Positions 52,101 to 60,080 of a stretch of DNA of 64,000 nucleotides are shown here, one piece after another. Source of the DNA: Pontibacter ruber (GTDB lineage Bacteria; Bacteroidota; Bacteroidia; Cytophagales; Hymenobacteraceae); assembly GCF_023630205.1 (NCBI RefSeq), contig NZ_JALPRR010000001.1:62001-126000 (forward strand), in the 5' to 3' direction. A program made the translations under genes and the position numbers. Within the stretch, counting starts at the first letter, position 1. Each line of letters opens with the position of its first letter. The notes below the pieces were generated by a model that saw nothing but the letters and a program-made list of their open reading frames with translations, searched no databases and was not told the DNA's origin.

Positions 52101-52628
52101 ATCGAGCTGCAGGTTCAGGGCGGAGTTTACGAACACGTTTTGTGTGTTGCCAAACGAAATGCCCCGCGATATACTTCCCGTTTTGTTCAGCCCGGGCGTA
52201 CGGAAGATCTCCTCCTTAGCAGCAAAATCTTCCTGGTAAAAGTCTTTCCGGAAAGAGTTCATTTCCAGCTTCGCCACATCGCGTTTAAAGCCAGGTTTTG
52301 TAAGGTTCAGCGGCAATACCCTGTAGCACACCAGCACCGAATCCGGCAATGGCTGCATGGTTCCCAAGGTATCAACGGCGATCGAATCCGGAGGAGGAAA
52401 GCTGGTGAGCTGAAACTCGTGGGTAGTATAGTTGTAGTCAAATGCAAACTGCTCCTTCCTGGGGCCGGAGAACGTAACAGAAGAAGGTTCTATGGTAAGC
52501 GAATCAAGTATAACCGGCAGCGAAGAGACCGGCAGCCACTTGCAGCGCCTGTTGTTAACAGGTGTCTGTGCCAGCACCGGGAGGCTCAACAGCAGGAAAA
52601 AGAGCCCTATGTAGAGCTTTCTGCTCAT
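49140..52628 (-). CDS. Large outer-membrane/surface protein of unknown function
   Basis: An 1162-residue secreted protein with a signal peptide (about 1-20, LLLSLPVLAQ). It is rich in beta strands throughout. The segment about 150-235 (SISRGISFGNTQNVFVNS, LQLDGKLTDDISITAAITDQ, PEGNTQQLQEFDRVYI) resembles the repeated segments of the T9SS translocon protein SprA but is much shorter than SprA (over 2000 residues), so the relation is only a suggestion. No C-terminal T9SS sorting domain was recognised; the C-terminus ends in barrel-like strands (RTQVSVLF), consistent with an integral outer-membrane protein. Its start codon overlaps the kinase stop by 4 nt, so the two are expressed together. Confidence 0.85.
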   Translation of the reverse strand: MSRKLYIGLFFLLLSLPVLAQTPVNNRRCKWLPVSSLPVILDSLTIEPSSVTFSGPRKEQFAFDYNYTTHEFQLTSFPPPDSIAVDTLGTMQPLPDSVLVCYRVLPLNLTKPGFKRDVAKLEMNSFRKDFYQEDFAAKEEIFRTPGLNKTGSISRGISFGNTQNVFVNSALNLQLDGKLTDDISITAAITDQNIPFQPEGNTQQLQEFDRVYITLKHRLWRLTAGDVVLQNKPSYFLQFYKNVQGGAFETTFGSSPERRGVTTVAASQSKGKFASQTIAALEGVQGPYRLRGPNNERFIIVLANSERVFLDGRLLTRGYDYDYTIDYNQAEITFTTKHVITKNTRIKVDFEYSDQNYSRSIYHLNHYQQLGKLKVYGNYYNESDNPNNLLNLDLDDEEKRLLASIGDSLSLGVTSGADSVAFDPQQVLYARRDTMYNDSMNVATIFVYSTNPDSAHYNVRFSEVGPNRGDYVADNTTVNGRVYRWVAPVNGVPQGSYLPLRILPTPRQKQLVTIGGNFEVQKGINVFVEGAASNNDLNRFSKLDASDDNGKGVRLGYLVQDKAVPLLGKYKLNSSLNYEYTDEYFTPIDRYRPIEFDRDWSLPITQVNADDHIFNFSVGAAQDAQNLVNYRISRRYREQQLDGVQHYLDVLKRLGKLELRNNFFMLQSEQAERESEWYRGDVGIKYNARHFAPGYVYRFDKNKLKAIGTDSVTGSAQYFDEHLVFVESSDSSRTRFRVDYSHRTDLRPTAFGELGAPEVGQTYNGMVQSKLGAESDLAVQVTYRKLELATSKDEETVQSRVDWSAGFLDGSFRSELTYAVGTGRELKRIFIFREALPGQGTHYLRDGGNPNDLNDYLEAQTVDQQRYVKIFLPTDEYVNAYTNNFTYRLNSNTPRSWRGEEGWKGMASRFSMLTFINIDKKTTDNDLAKRFNPFRDDFDDELLLSLAKTLRNTFYYNRTNPKHGLEYTLQQNQQKSLLANGTETRSLGSHTLLGRLNLNEVLSSSITLGRNIRENRSNFLESKNFKIISQELTPELAYQPNTKLRFTGTYQLALREDALSASDNEQQATFHELGLETKLSQVSKRTISGVIRYVNIDFEGEQNSYVGYEILNALRPGNNLTWSFNMQQRLSNGLNISLNYDGRKANGINAVHTGRTQVSVLF

Positions 52629-55600
52629 GGACTGGCCAAGGGTAAAGAGATAAAAAACGTTGTGCCTTTCCCTTCTTCTGTCTCAAACCATATGCGACCT
52701 CCTGCGTTTTCTATTCCTTTTTTGGCTACTGCCAACCCTATACCCGAACCTGTATACTTTGTACTGAAGTTCGGGATAAACACCTTGCCGCGTACTTCCC
52801 ACGGGATGCCGCTGCCGTTATCCTTAATGGAGATCAACACAACGCCTTCCGCCTGCTGTACCTTTAAGGCAACGTGCAGCAACGGCTTGCGTGTGGTCGG
52901 CACTGCCTGGATCGCATTCAGCAGCAGGTTGTTGAACGTACGCACCATCAGGCTCTCATCGGCCATCACCATCACGGCCTCTGTTGTGATGTCTGTCCTA
53001 AGCGTGGCACTTGCCGGGTCGTTGTGCAAATCTGCTGCTTTGCGCAAGGCAGCGGCCACGTCCATCAGCTCCGCCTTCGGCTCTGGCATGGCTGTAAAGT
53101 TAGAGAACGAAGTGGCGATATCGCTCAGGATGTTGATCTGGGTGATCAAGGTTTGCGAGATCTTCTCGATGAGCTGCTCCGTATTCGGTTTCTTTTCAGC
53201 AATCGCTTTCTGCAGGTACTGCAGCGACAGCTTCATCGGCGTAAGCGGGTTCTTGATCTCATGGGCTACCTGCCGCGCCATCTCGCGCCAGGCAGCTTCT
53301 TTTTCGCGCATCGCCAACTCCACCTTATTCTGCTCCAGCGTCAGCAGCATGCGGTTGTACTCGTTCACCAGCAACCCGATCTCATCGGCACCTTCGTAGG
53401 CCAGCATCTCGTTCTTACCCGTCAGGGAAGTACGTTTGAGTTTGTCTGCCAGCAGGCGCAACGGTACGGTAAGGGCACGGGAGGCAAAGAAAGTGAGCAC
53501 CATAAACAGGATGAACATAACGGTAAAAATGTTCATGGTGGTGGTGGTGAGCTCGATCAGTTTCAGGTCCAGCTGCTTCTCCGAATCGAAGAACGGAATT
53601 CCCAGATACCCTGTAAGCTTGCCCGAGTCGTTGCCCTGGTGCAACGGCAGGTAGAGGGTGTTAAAGATCAGGTTGCCTGTTTGTTCGGAGAGCAATGCAC
53701 GCAGTGCCTGCCGCTCCGAAATAGTAGCAAAGGCTTTCGGGTTTACCAGCTGCGACAACAGCCCGGCATCAAACAACAGCGGCTGGCTCGTTGCCAGCAG
53801 CATTCCATTGCGGTTATACAGGTTTATATCGGCCTCGGCAATTGCAGCGATTTCCTTTACCCTTCGCAACAGTCTTTCCTTGTCTTGCAGCAACTCCGGG
53901 GTAATCTGCCTGCCCAGGCTCTCCTGAATTGCCTTTCCCCGCTGTTCGTAAGATCGTAAAAGGTCTTTTTTGTAAGAACTTGTCACCAGACTTGCTGTTG
54001 TTATACTTACAAGTAAAAGGGGTAGCAGAATACCAAAGTTCAGGAAGAGCTGGATTTTAGTACTGAAATTAGGCCGGAACTGCTTCAGGCGGTGGCGCTC
54101 CAGTAATAAGACCAATACGGCCAAAAGTATAAAACCTGTAGTAATGACCAGGAACAGGAACGAGAAGTTGGATAGGATTTCACGCCCGCCATACTGCTCT
54201 GTAGTAATAACCAGCAACTCCCCGTTATCATCCAGAACACCTAAATGGTGAAAGCCGCCCTGCGTCAGCCCTTGCTGGAAAAGCTCCTCGTTCTCCAACA
54301 ACGCTTTGTCGAAGTTAGAAGCGTAGTCGAAATCACCTTCATTAAATACCAGCTTGTTGTTTTGATAGATCGCGTAGCTGAGCCTATCGGTCCTTAAGGG
54401 CTGACTGCTACCTTCCTCGGTCAGTAGCTCAGGCACCAGGCTGTTTGGCTGCAGCCTTTTCAGCGAGAGTTGCAGCACAACAGTCCCTTTCATGTGCTTG
54501 CTTACGGGTACATCGATCAGCTTCAGGTAAGTACGTTCATTGTATCTGACCGGATCTTTTACCAGAAACAGGTTCTTCCGTTCGGTACGCGTCTTCGGTG
54601 TATCATACTTCATCCGGAGGTCCTGCAGCGTGGCGGCTGTCGTATCAGCACTTTCGAGCGAACGACCTTCACTGTCGAAGAGCAACACGTTCGTATCATA
54701 CTTGTCGAAGTAGTTGTGCAGGTACTGCCGTACTATCTTTTGTTTGATAAAAAGGGCATCCACATAAGGCCCTCTCATTTTTGCCTGAATCAGTTCGTCG
54801 ACTGATATTTTCTTTGCTACTTCATCCAGCAGGTATTCCCCGTACACATCGTTTTCCTGCAGCAGACTGAAAGCGAACTTTTGTTTGTATACTTTCAGTT
54901 CGTTCTGGTAATGCACAAATAGAGAAGTTGCCCCTGTAAGCGCACTCACAATAATGACCAGAAATAAAAAGAGGTAAGTCCGGTACGGGAAGTTGATCGT
55001 GTTCTGACGCTGCGAGAAAAGGATTACCAGCCAGAAGAACAACCCGATCAATACAATACCGATCAGATGAGGGGCAAGCACAACCGCAGAAAGCAACAGT
55101 ACAGCGGCAACAGCACTTAGAAGCTGAATGGGCCACAGCTTGTCTTCCCACTGCTGCAATACCGCAACCACAGAAGCCAGGATGTATGCGAACACAGAGA
55201 GCGACGCCGTCTGGATCACCATGATACCAAGTATAACAATTTTATACCTGTCGAAATCCAATGACTGGGTTATGTCGAGTGCCATTGGGGTGTTATGGTA
55301 TATGCCATAGTAAAACATGAACAGCACCAACAGCAACAGATAAAGCGCCAGCATACAACCAGCCTGCAGGTATTGACGCTGTTGTTTTGGCAGATACTTT
55401 ATTTGTGCCAGTACGTTGTGCTTGCGGAACAGGTAAAGCGCAGACCAGGATACGGTAGCCAGCAGCACCATATTTAACCCCAGATCGCCAATGGAGGGCG
55501 ACCAGAAAGAGGAAGCATAGAGCCTTGGGTTGAATAACTCGATTTCGGCAATAGCATAAGGCAGGTTAAACACCAGCAGCAGTACACGAAGCAGCACCAG

Positions 55601-56335
55601 TAAGAACAGCAACAAGGAAATGCCTAGGTTATACTTTTTCTTCCGGAACAAGCGGTTACTCCAGCTTAGGGCAAACAGCACATAGAAGATTATGCCTGCG
55701 CCAAGTAAAAGGAACATCAGGGTATCAGCCTGTGATCCTGTACCGGCCTTGTCAGAATCTATGTCCAGCGCGAAAAGGAAGCGATTGGTTGCTGTGCGAA
55801 CCTGAGGAAGTTGTGCATGTTCGTCGAGCACCAGTTTGGCATGGTGCTCCCCAAAAATATGCTCCTGCAGCTTGGAGGTGACATAATTATTCCGAAGCCG
55901 GTAATTTGTCTGTAGCGGAACATATACCGCAATGGTATAACCCGGCACGCGGTGTTGCACCAGGATAAACGTGCCGTAACTGTTTGCAATTGTGGTTGGT
56001 TCCGAAACGATCGGCACAAGGCCTGGCTCTGGCGTAATGGTATTATCAGACCAGAAAAGCAGTCGATCCCTTTTATAAACGAAGGTGGGGTATTTTGTCT
56101 GCCGGAGAAGCGAGGAAAAGGTAAGGGTTTGGTCTAACAGCTGTTTGCCGACCTGCTTAGCGTCTGCATTTGCTTCGGCTATACTTTCGTTAACATGCTC
56201 TATTATATGCTCAACATCAACGGCAGCTATCTTGTCTTGTTTTCTTTCGGGAAAGTTAAAATAAAGCACCGCTGTAGCCACAAAGCACAGCAATGCAACA
56301 AGTAAAAGAAAAAGAGGCGCAACCTTCCTGATCAA
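52625..56335 (-). CDS. Very large membrane sensor histidine kinase
   Basis: A 1236-residue protein. The N-terminal part has one helix at about 5-27, a likely periplasmic stretch, then many hydrophobic segments (about 210-500). A second sensor region (about 500-730) is followed by a helix near 735-755, another sensing region, a helix near 925-945 and a HAMP domain (about 945-1000). The kinase core has AHEIKNPLTPMKLS with phosphoacceptor H1025 and the ATPase boxes NNLLLNAIQAVP, DNGSGIP and GSGIGLAVAKKGIENAGG. The length is several times the usual. It starts with TTG at 56335, since the only upstream codons in frame lack ATG. The stop overlaps the 1162-residue surface protein (ATGA). No response regulator is adjacent. 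Confidence 0.92.
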   Translation of the reverse strand: MIRKVAPLFLLLVALLCFVATAVLYFNFPERKQDKIAAVDVEHIIEHVNESIAEANADAKQVGKQLLDQTLTFSSLLRQTKYPTFVYKRDRLLFWSDNTITPEPGLVPIVSEPTTIANSYGTFILVQHRVPGYTIAVYVPLQTNYRLRNNYVTSKLQEHIFGEHHAKLVLDEHAQLPQVRTATNRFLFALDIDSDKAGTGSQADTLMFLLLGAGIIFYVLFALSWSNRLFRKKKYNLGISLLLFLLVLLRVLLLVFNLPYAIAEIELFNPRLYASSFWSPSIGDLGLNMVLLATVSWSALYLFRKHNVLAQIKYLPKQQRQYLQAGCMLALYLLLLVLFMFYYGIYHNTPMALDITQSLDFDRYKIVILGIMVIQTASLSVFAYILASVVAVLQQWEDKLWPIQLLSAVAAVLLLSAVVLAPHLIGIVLIGLFFWLVILFSQRQNTINFPYRTYLFLFLVIIVSALTGATSLFVHYQNELKVYKQKFAFSLLQENDVYGEYLLDEVAKKISVDELIQAKMRGPYVDALFIKQKIVRQYLHNYFDKYDTNVLLFDSEGRSLESADTTAATLQDLRMKYDTPKTRTERKNLFLVKDPVRYNERTYLKLIDVPVSKHMKGTVVLQLSLKRLQPNSLVPELLTEEGSSQPLRTDRLSYAIYQNNKLVFNEGDFDYASNFDKALLENEELFQQGLTQGGFHHLGVLDDNGELLVITTEQYGGREILSNFSFLFLVITTGFILLAVLVLLLERHRLKQFRPNFSTKIQLFLNFGILLPLLLVSITTASLVTSSYKKDLLRSYEQRGKAIQESLGRQITPELLQDKERLLRRVKEIAAIAEADINLYNRNGMLLATSQPLLFDAGLLSQLVNPKAFATISERQALRALLSEQTGNLIFNTLYLPLHQGNDSGKLTGYLGIPFFDSEKQLDLKLIELTTTTMNIFTVMFILFMVLTFFASRALTVPLRLLADKLKRTSLTGKNEMLAYEGADEIGLLVNEYNRMLLTLEQNKVELAMREKEAAWREMARQVAHEIKNPLTPMKLSLQYLQKAIAEKKPNTEQLIEKISQTLITQINILSDIATSFSNFTAMPEPKAELMDVAAALRKAADLHNDPASATLRTDITTEAVMVMADESLMVRTFNNLLLNAIQAVPTTRKPLLHVALKVQQAEGVVLISIKDNGSGIPWEVRGKVFIPNFSTKYTGSGIGLAVAKKGIENAGGRIWFETEEGKGTTFFISLPLASP

Positions 56336-56399
56336 AACGTATGAGATTATCCACGAATTTAACTAAAACGATGGATTACTACTATAAAATATACGCAGG

Positions 56400-56786
56400 T
56401 TAGTGCTTGCTGAAAGATGGGTCGTATTTAACGCCGCTGAAAAAGTGCAGCATCAGAATACGGGCATACCGGAACAGGATCGGGGTCAGGATAATGACGC
56501 AAGCAGAAACTACAGCCAGATACACCCAGGTTGGCGGATCGTTTGCCAGGTAATAAAGTAATATACCTACTGCTAACACGATCCCGACCGAAAAGCTATA
56601 GCTGATGTACATAGCGCCCCAGAAAAAACCTACTTCTACCTCGTAGTGTAACCCACAAACCGGGCAATCCTCGTGCATTCGATCGAATTTAGGAAGATTG
56701 AAGGCAGAGTACTTGAACACTTCGCCTTCACGGCAGCGCGGGCATTTGGCAGTAAGTATGGCTGTAATCTTGGAGCGATCAGCCAT
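56400..56786 (-). CDS. DUF983 family membrane protein
   Basis: A 128-residue protein with a zinc-ribbon-like N-terminus (AKCPRCREG, then CPVCGLHY) and two hydrophobic helices (about 55-80 and 85-105). DUF983 proteins are found near cytochrome oxidase genes and are thought to help their assembly. It overlaps the upstream small CxxC gene by 8 nt and is the last gene of the oxidase operon. Confidence 0.9.
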   Translation of the reverse strand: MADRSKITAILTAKCPRCREGEVFKYSAFNLPKFDRMHEDCPVCGLHYEVEVGFFWGAMYISYSFSVGIVLAVGILLYYLANDPPTWVYLAVVSACVIILTPILFRYARILMLHFFSGVKYDPSFSKH

Positions 56787-57039
56787 TCTTCTTCCGGTTG
56801 TTTTTATACCATAAAAAGCCTATAGTACCCACCAGGATATACGGTATTGCCATCAGGTAGAGTATACCCGTATTCAAACCAGACCCAACGTTCGACTCCG
56901 GCACTTTGCTTCCTGTACCTACGTTAGACTCTACGGTAGCACGGCACATGGCGCACTGGCTATAAGCATCTGTTGAAGCAAAAACAAGCGCGAGCGCCAG
57001 CATCATACCGGCCAATATTTTTTGAAGTTGCTTTTTCAT
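56779..57039 (-). CDS. Small CxxC membrane protein in the oxidase operon
   Basis: An 86-residue protein with a signal peptide or anchor (MKKQLQKILAGMMLALALVFAS), a CAMC motif just after it (SQCAMCRATVE), a glycine/asparagine linker and a second hydrophobic helix (about 58-78). The ATG at 57039 is chosen over an upstream TTG (57075) because it fits the signal peptide directly. CxxC near the membrane suggests a copper- or redox-related role in oxidase assembly; this is inference from context. Confidence 0.8.
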   Translation of the reverse strand: MKKQLQKILAGMMLALALVFASTDAYSQCAMCRATVESNVGTGSKVPESNVGSGLNTGILYLMAIPYILVGTIGFLWYKNNRKKNG

Positions 57040-57071
57040 CACATTCACAACATTTATACTTTCTACTTCAT

Positions 57072-57626
57072 TCAAACGTAATACGGCGAAATCAGGATGT
57101 ATACCAGAACTCCTGTCACGGCTACATAAAGCCAGATTGGGAAAGTCAAGCGGGAGATACGGCGGTGCCTTTTTACTTGATCTGTCAGGGCAAAGTATAC
57201 CGATAGCAACACCAGCGGCACTATCACCACCGCCAGCACAATATGGGTCAGCAGGACAAAGTAATAAAAGTACTTAAGCGCACCCTCTCCCCCATATATA
57301 GTCCGCTCGCCTAAAAAGTGGTAGGTAACATACGAAACCAGGAAAATAGCTGAAAGCCCGAAAGCCGTAAGCATGGCCGCTCTGTGGTTCCGGATATTGC
57401 CGCGCCGGATATTGATATATCCGATAACCAGCGCAATGGCTGTCATCGAATTCAGAATAGCATGCAGTGTTGGCAGGAAAGAAACGTCTACTTTGTCCGA
57501 ACCTTCTTTAGGCATAAAGAACAGCATCGCTACCACGACTGGTATCAGTACAGATAAAATGGCAATGAGTACCAGGTATTTCTTATCCTTACTCGCTGCT
57601 GTGCTATTTGCTTTTACTGTATTCAT
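57072..57626 (-). CDS. DUF420 family membrane protein (oxidase assembly related)
   Basis: A 184-residue protein with four or five helices (about 18-35, 50-68, 80-100, 115-140, 160-178). The histidine-containing segments LHAILNSMTAIAL, NHRAAML and TYHFLGE are typical of DUF420. The family resembles the CtaM-type proteins needed for cytochrome oxidase assembly. It overlaps the upstream SCO gene by 23 nt. Confidence 0.9.
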   Translation of the reverse strand: MNTVKANSTAASKDKKYLVLIAILSVLIPVVVAMLFFMPKEGSDKVDVSFLPTLHAILNSMTAIALVIGYINIRRGNIRNHRAAMLTAFGLSAIFLVSYVTYHFLGERTIYGGEGALKYFYYFVLLTHIVLAVVIVPLVLLSVYFALTDQVKRHRRISRLTFPIWLYVAVTGVLVYILISPYYV

Positions 57627-58272
57627 CCAAAAGAACGTTTATTTCAAGTATAAGTCTGTCTACATCATCCGGGTCAGTGCCATCATAAATGCCACGTACA
57701 CGTTTGTACTTGTCTACAAGCATAAACTTTTCGCTGTGTATGAAATCCTCTTCTCCCGGCACCGCCTGTACAGGCAAATAAAATCCTTTAATTGCCAAAT
57801 CATAGATTTTGCTTCGCTCACCGGTCAGGAAATACCACATCTTCGGATCAGCGTTATACCTCTCCGCATATTCCTGTAATACTTGTGGAGTATCGTGTTC
57901 AGGATTTACCGAAAAAGAAACAAGCTTAACGGATGAGTTGTTTTGGAAAGCCTCCTGCACGCGCACCATTTGCGACGACATGTCTTTGCAGATACTGGGG
58001 CAGGTAGCAAAAAAGAAGTTGGCCACATAAACCCCTTCCAACAGGTCGTTTTGTGCAACTGGTTTCCCCTGCTGTGAAGTCAGCGTGAAGTCAGGTACCT
58101 TGTGAAATACGGTGTCACCGGAAGCATTCCTAACTACTTCCCCGGTATCATCTACTTTAGGGAAATAAGTCTTCAGCGTGAAGTGGTGTTCACCAAAAGT
58201 ACCTATAAATATAAAAATAAGAAGAGGCACTAATAGTAGGATGCCTAATATTAGTGCCTTTTTAGTACTCAT
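57604..58272 (-). CDS. SCO family copper chaperone
   Basis: A 222-residue membrane-anchored thioredoxin-fold protein. One N-terminal helix (about 7-25) is followed by a periplasmic domain with the copper-binding motif CPSIC (C91, C95) and a C-terminal SEKFMLVDKYKRVRG segment preceded by a histidine. SCO proteins deliver copper to the CuA site of oxidase subunit II. Overlap with DUF420 (23 nt) shows tight operon structure. Confidence 0.94.
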   Translation of the reverse strand: MSTKKALILGILLLVPLLIFIFIGTFGEHHFTLKTYFPKVDDTGEVVRNASGDTVFHKVPDFTLTSQQGKPVAQNDLLEGVYVANFFFATCPSICKDMSSQMVRVQEAFQNNSSVKLVSFSVNPEHDTPQVLQEYAERYNADPKMWYFLTGERSKIYDLAIKGFYLPVQAVPGEEDFIHSEKFMLVDKYKRVRGIYDGTDPDDVDRLILEINVLLDEYSKSK

Positions 58273-58281
58273 GATAAATGC

Positions 58282-58629
58282 TTATTTAAAGTAATTCGTA
58301 ACCGAATCGAAGTAATAACTTCCTTCAGAAATAAGTGCTACCATCAGCCATACAACCAGTGCCATTGGAATTAGCACAGACCAGATGAGAGCTTTTGTTT
58401 CATGCTTTAAGTGCATGAACTCAGCTACGATATAAAACGCCTTGAAGATCGTCAGGATAATGAAGATCATGTTACGCAGCGTACCTGCTTCCATGAAGAA
58501 AGCAAAAACGAATTCAAGTGCTGTAAGACCTACCAGGATCGCAAATGTTTTCCAGATAACCTTTGTTTGTGGTTTTGGAATCTCACCTGTCTGGTTGAAG
58601 TCATGTGCGTGATCAGAATGCATTGCCAT
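58282..58629 (-). CDS. Cytochrome c oxidase subunit IV (caa3 type)
   Basis: A 115-residue protein with three hydrophobic helices (about 27-47, 53-70 and 83-105) and an N-terminal histidine-rich stretch (MHSDHAHDFN). The segment FIILTIFKAFYIVAEFMHLKHE is typical of prokaryotic cytochrome oxidase subunit IV. It lies between subunit III and SCO. Confidence 0.9.
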   Translation of the reverse strand: MAMHSDHAHDFNQTGEIPKPQTKVIWKTFAILVGLTALEFVFAFFMEAGTLRNMIFIILTIFKAFYIVAEFMHLKHETKALIWSVLIPMALVVWLMVALISEGSYYFDSVTNYFK

Positions 58630-58721
58630 AGTATTGCAGTGTCTTTATTTTCCGCATTAGCTCCGTTGCTTTTACACACCGGAGCTTTGCTTCAGTTTAT
58701 TTTTTATTTTATATCCTTTAA

Positions 58722-59468
58722 TTAGATCAGGTAGAAGAAGGTAAATACGAATACCCAAACCAGGTCTACAAAGTGCCAGTACAGACCAACTTTCTCCACC
58801 ATTTCGTAATGTCCACGCTTGTGGTATACGCCGTTTACGGTGTTGATGAAGATCATGATCAGAAGCACTACCCCACTAAATACGTGCGTACCGTGGAAAC
58901 CAGTAATGAAGAAGAACAGATCGGCAAACAACGGCGGGCCGTACTGGTTCATCGTCAGGTTAGCGCCGAAAATACGGGTACCGTCAGCAAGCACCATTCC
59001 CTCGTCAGTACCGGTAATAAAGTGAGCCCACTCCCATGCCTGGCAACCCAGGAAAGTACCACCAAAAAGGATCGTCCAAAGCAACCACTTCTGCACGTCG
59101 TTTTTATCCATTCGATGACCGGCTTCCACGGCAAGTACCATCGTTACCGAGCTCAGGATCAGAATCATTGTCATCAAGGCAACGAATGCCAGCGGAAGAT
59201 CAACGCCATGGAATCCAGGGAAAGCGTTAAACACTTTTTCCGGGATTGGCCACCATTCTGTAGAGAACGTGAAAGCCTCCGCCTCGCCTGTATAAGGCAT
59301 GTGCTTGTGACGTGATAAACCGTAAACGATCAGAAATGCACCAAATGTAAACGCATCAGAAAGCAGGAAGAACCACATCATGAGTTTTCCATAGCTCGCT
59401 TTTAATGGCTCATTACCGCCATCCCATGTACCTGATTTAGGTGCTTCCAGCGTAGTTGAAGTAGACAT
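58722..59468 (-). CDS. Cytochrome c oxidase subunit III (larger copy)
   Basis: A 248-residue integral membrane protein with seven helices. Typical subunit III features are EPLKASYGKLMMWFFLLSDAFTFGAF, HRMDKNDVQKWL, and the C-terminal FFFITGFHGTHVFSGVVLL and YWHFVDLVWVFVFTFFYLI. It supports proton pumping and oxygen access in the oxidase. It is separate from the shorter subunit III gene directly upstream (59494-60078); both are complete. Confidence 0.94.
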   Translation of the reverse strand: MSTSTTLEAPKSGTWDGGNEPLKASYGKLMMWFFLLSDAFTFGAFLIVYGLSRHKHMPYTGEAEAFTFSTEWWPIPEKVFNAFPGFHGVDLPLAFVALMTMILILSSVTMVLAVEAGHRMDKNDVQKWLLWTILFGGTFLGCQAWEWAHFITGTDEGMVLADGTRIFGANLTMNQYGPPLFADLFFFITGFHGTHVFSGVVLLIMIFINTVNGVYHKRGHYEMVEKVGLYWHFVDLVWVFVFTFFYLI

Positions 59469-59493
59469 AGTTTATGTATTGAAAAAAACGTGT

Positions 59494-60078
59494 TTAGTGA
59501 TTTACTCTCAAAAAGATATACAAATATATCCAAAGTCCTCCCAGAAAGTGCCAGTACAGTGTGCATAACTGAATACGCAGCATCTTTTTGGAGTGCACTT
59601 TATACTTAAAGCTTGCTGTAAGTACTAAAATTATAAAAATAAGCCCGGTGATCAGGTGAAAACCATGCACGCCGGTTAATACATACAGAAATGAGCCCGA
59701 AGGGTTACTACCTTGTCCGCCAAAGTATATGTTGTTGTTTACCAGATCAGCCCATGCATTCCACTGTCCGATCAGGAAAGCAGTACCAAGGCCAAGTGTA
59801 AGCAGCAGCATTACTTTCAGCAACGATAGGTTATTCTTGTTCGCAGCATTATATGCCATTTGCATTGTTACGCTGCTAAGTATGATCACGACCGTGTTTA
59901 CGATCAATATACTTGGCAGATCATACTCCAGCCAGTTGCCTTCTGCGCGCCTTACTATATAGGCACTCGTAAAGGCTGCAAACATCATAATAATACTAAT
60001 AATAATCAACCACAGCGCAAACTTTAATGGATGTGTTCCTCCATTACTGGTTTCCTCTTCTACTAAATTAGCTACCAT
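59494..60078 (-). CDS. Cytochrome c oxidase subunit III (shorter copy)
   Basis: A 194-residue membrane protein with five helices and the subunit III signatures FLYVLTGVHGFHLITGLIFI and LYWHFLGGLWIYLYIFL. It lacks the extra N-terminal helices of the larger copy. Two adjacent subunit III genes of unequal size are usual for Bacteroidota caa3-type clusters. Confidence 0.92.
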   Translation of the reverse strand: MVANLVEEETSNGGTHPLKFALWLIIISIIMMFAAFTSAYIVRRAEGNWLEYDLPSILIVNTVVIILSSVTMQMAYNAANKNNLSLLKVMLLLTLGLGTAFLIGQWNAWADLVNNNIYFGGQGSNPSGSFLYVLTGVHGFHLITGLIFIILVLTASFKYKVHSKKMLRIQLCTLYWHFLGGLWIYLYIFLRVNH

Positions 60079-60080
60079 TA

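Noticed and set aside
51939..53399. 486-residue plus-strand frame, with a second of 361 residues at 52874-53959
   Set aside because: Both are antisense to the kinase and surface-protein genes, whose frames have clear domains. The antisense products have no recognisable features.
58722..60078. The two adjacent subunit III genes as one gene split by a frameshift
   Set aside because: Each has its own start, stop and complete subunit III signature (both end in a YWHF-type motif), so they are two full paralogues.
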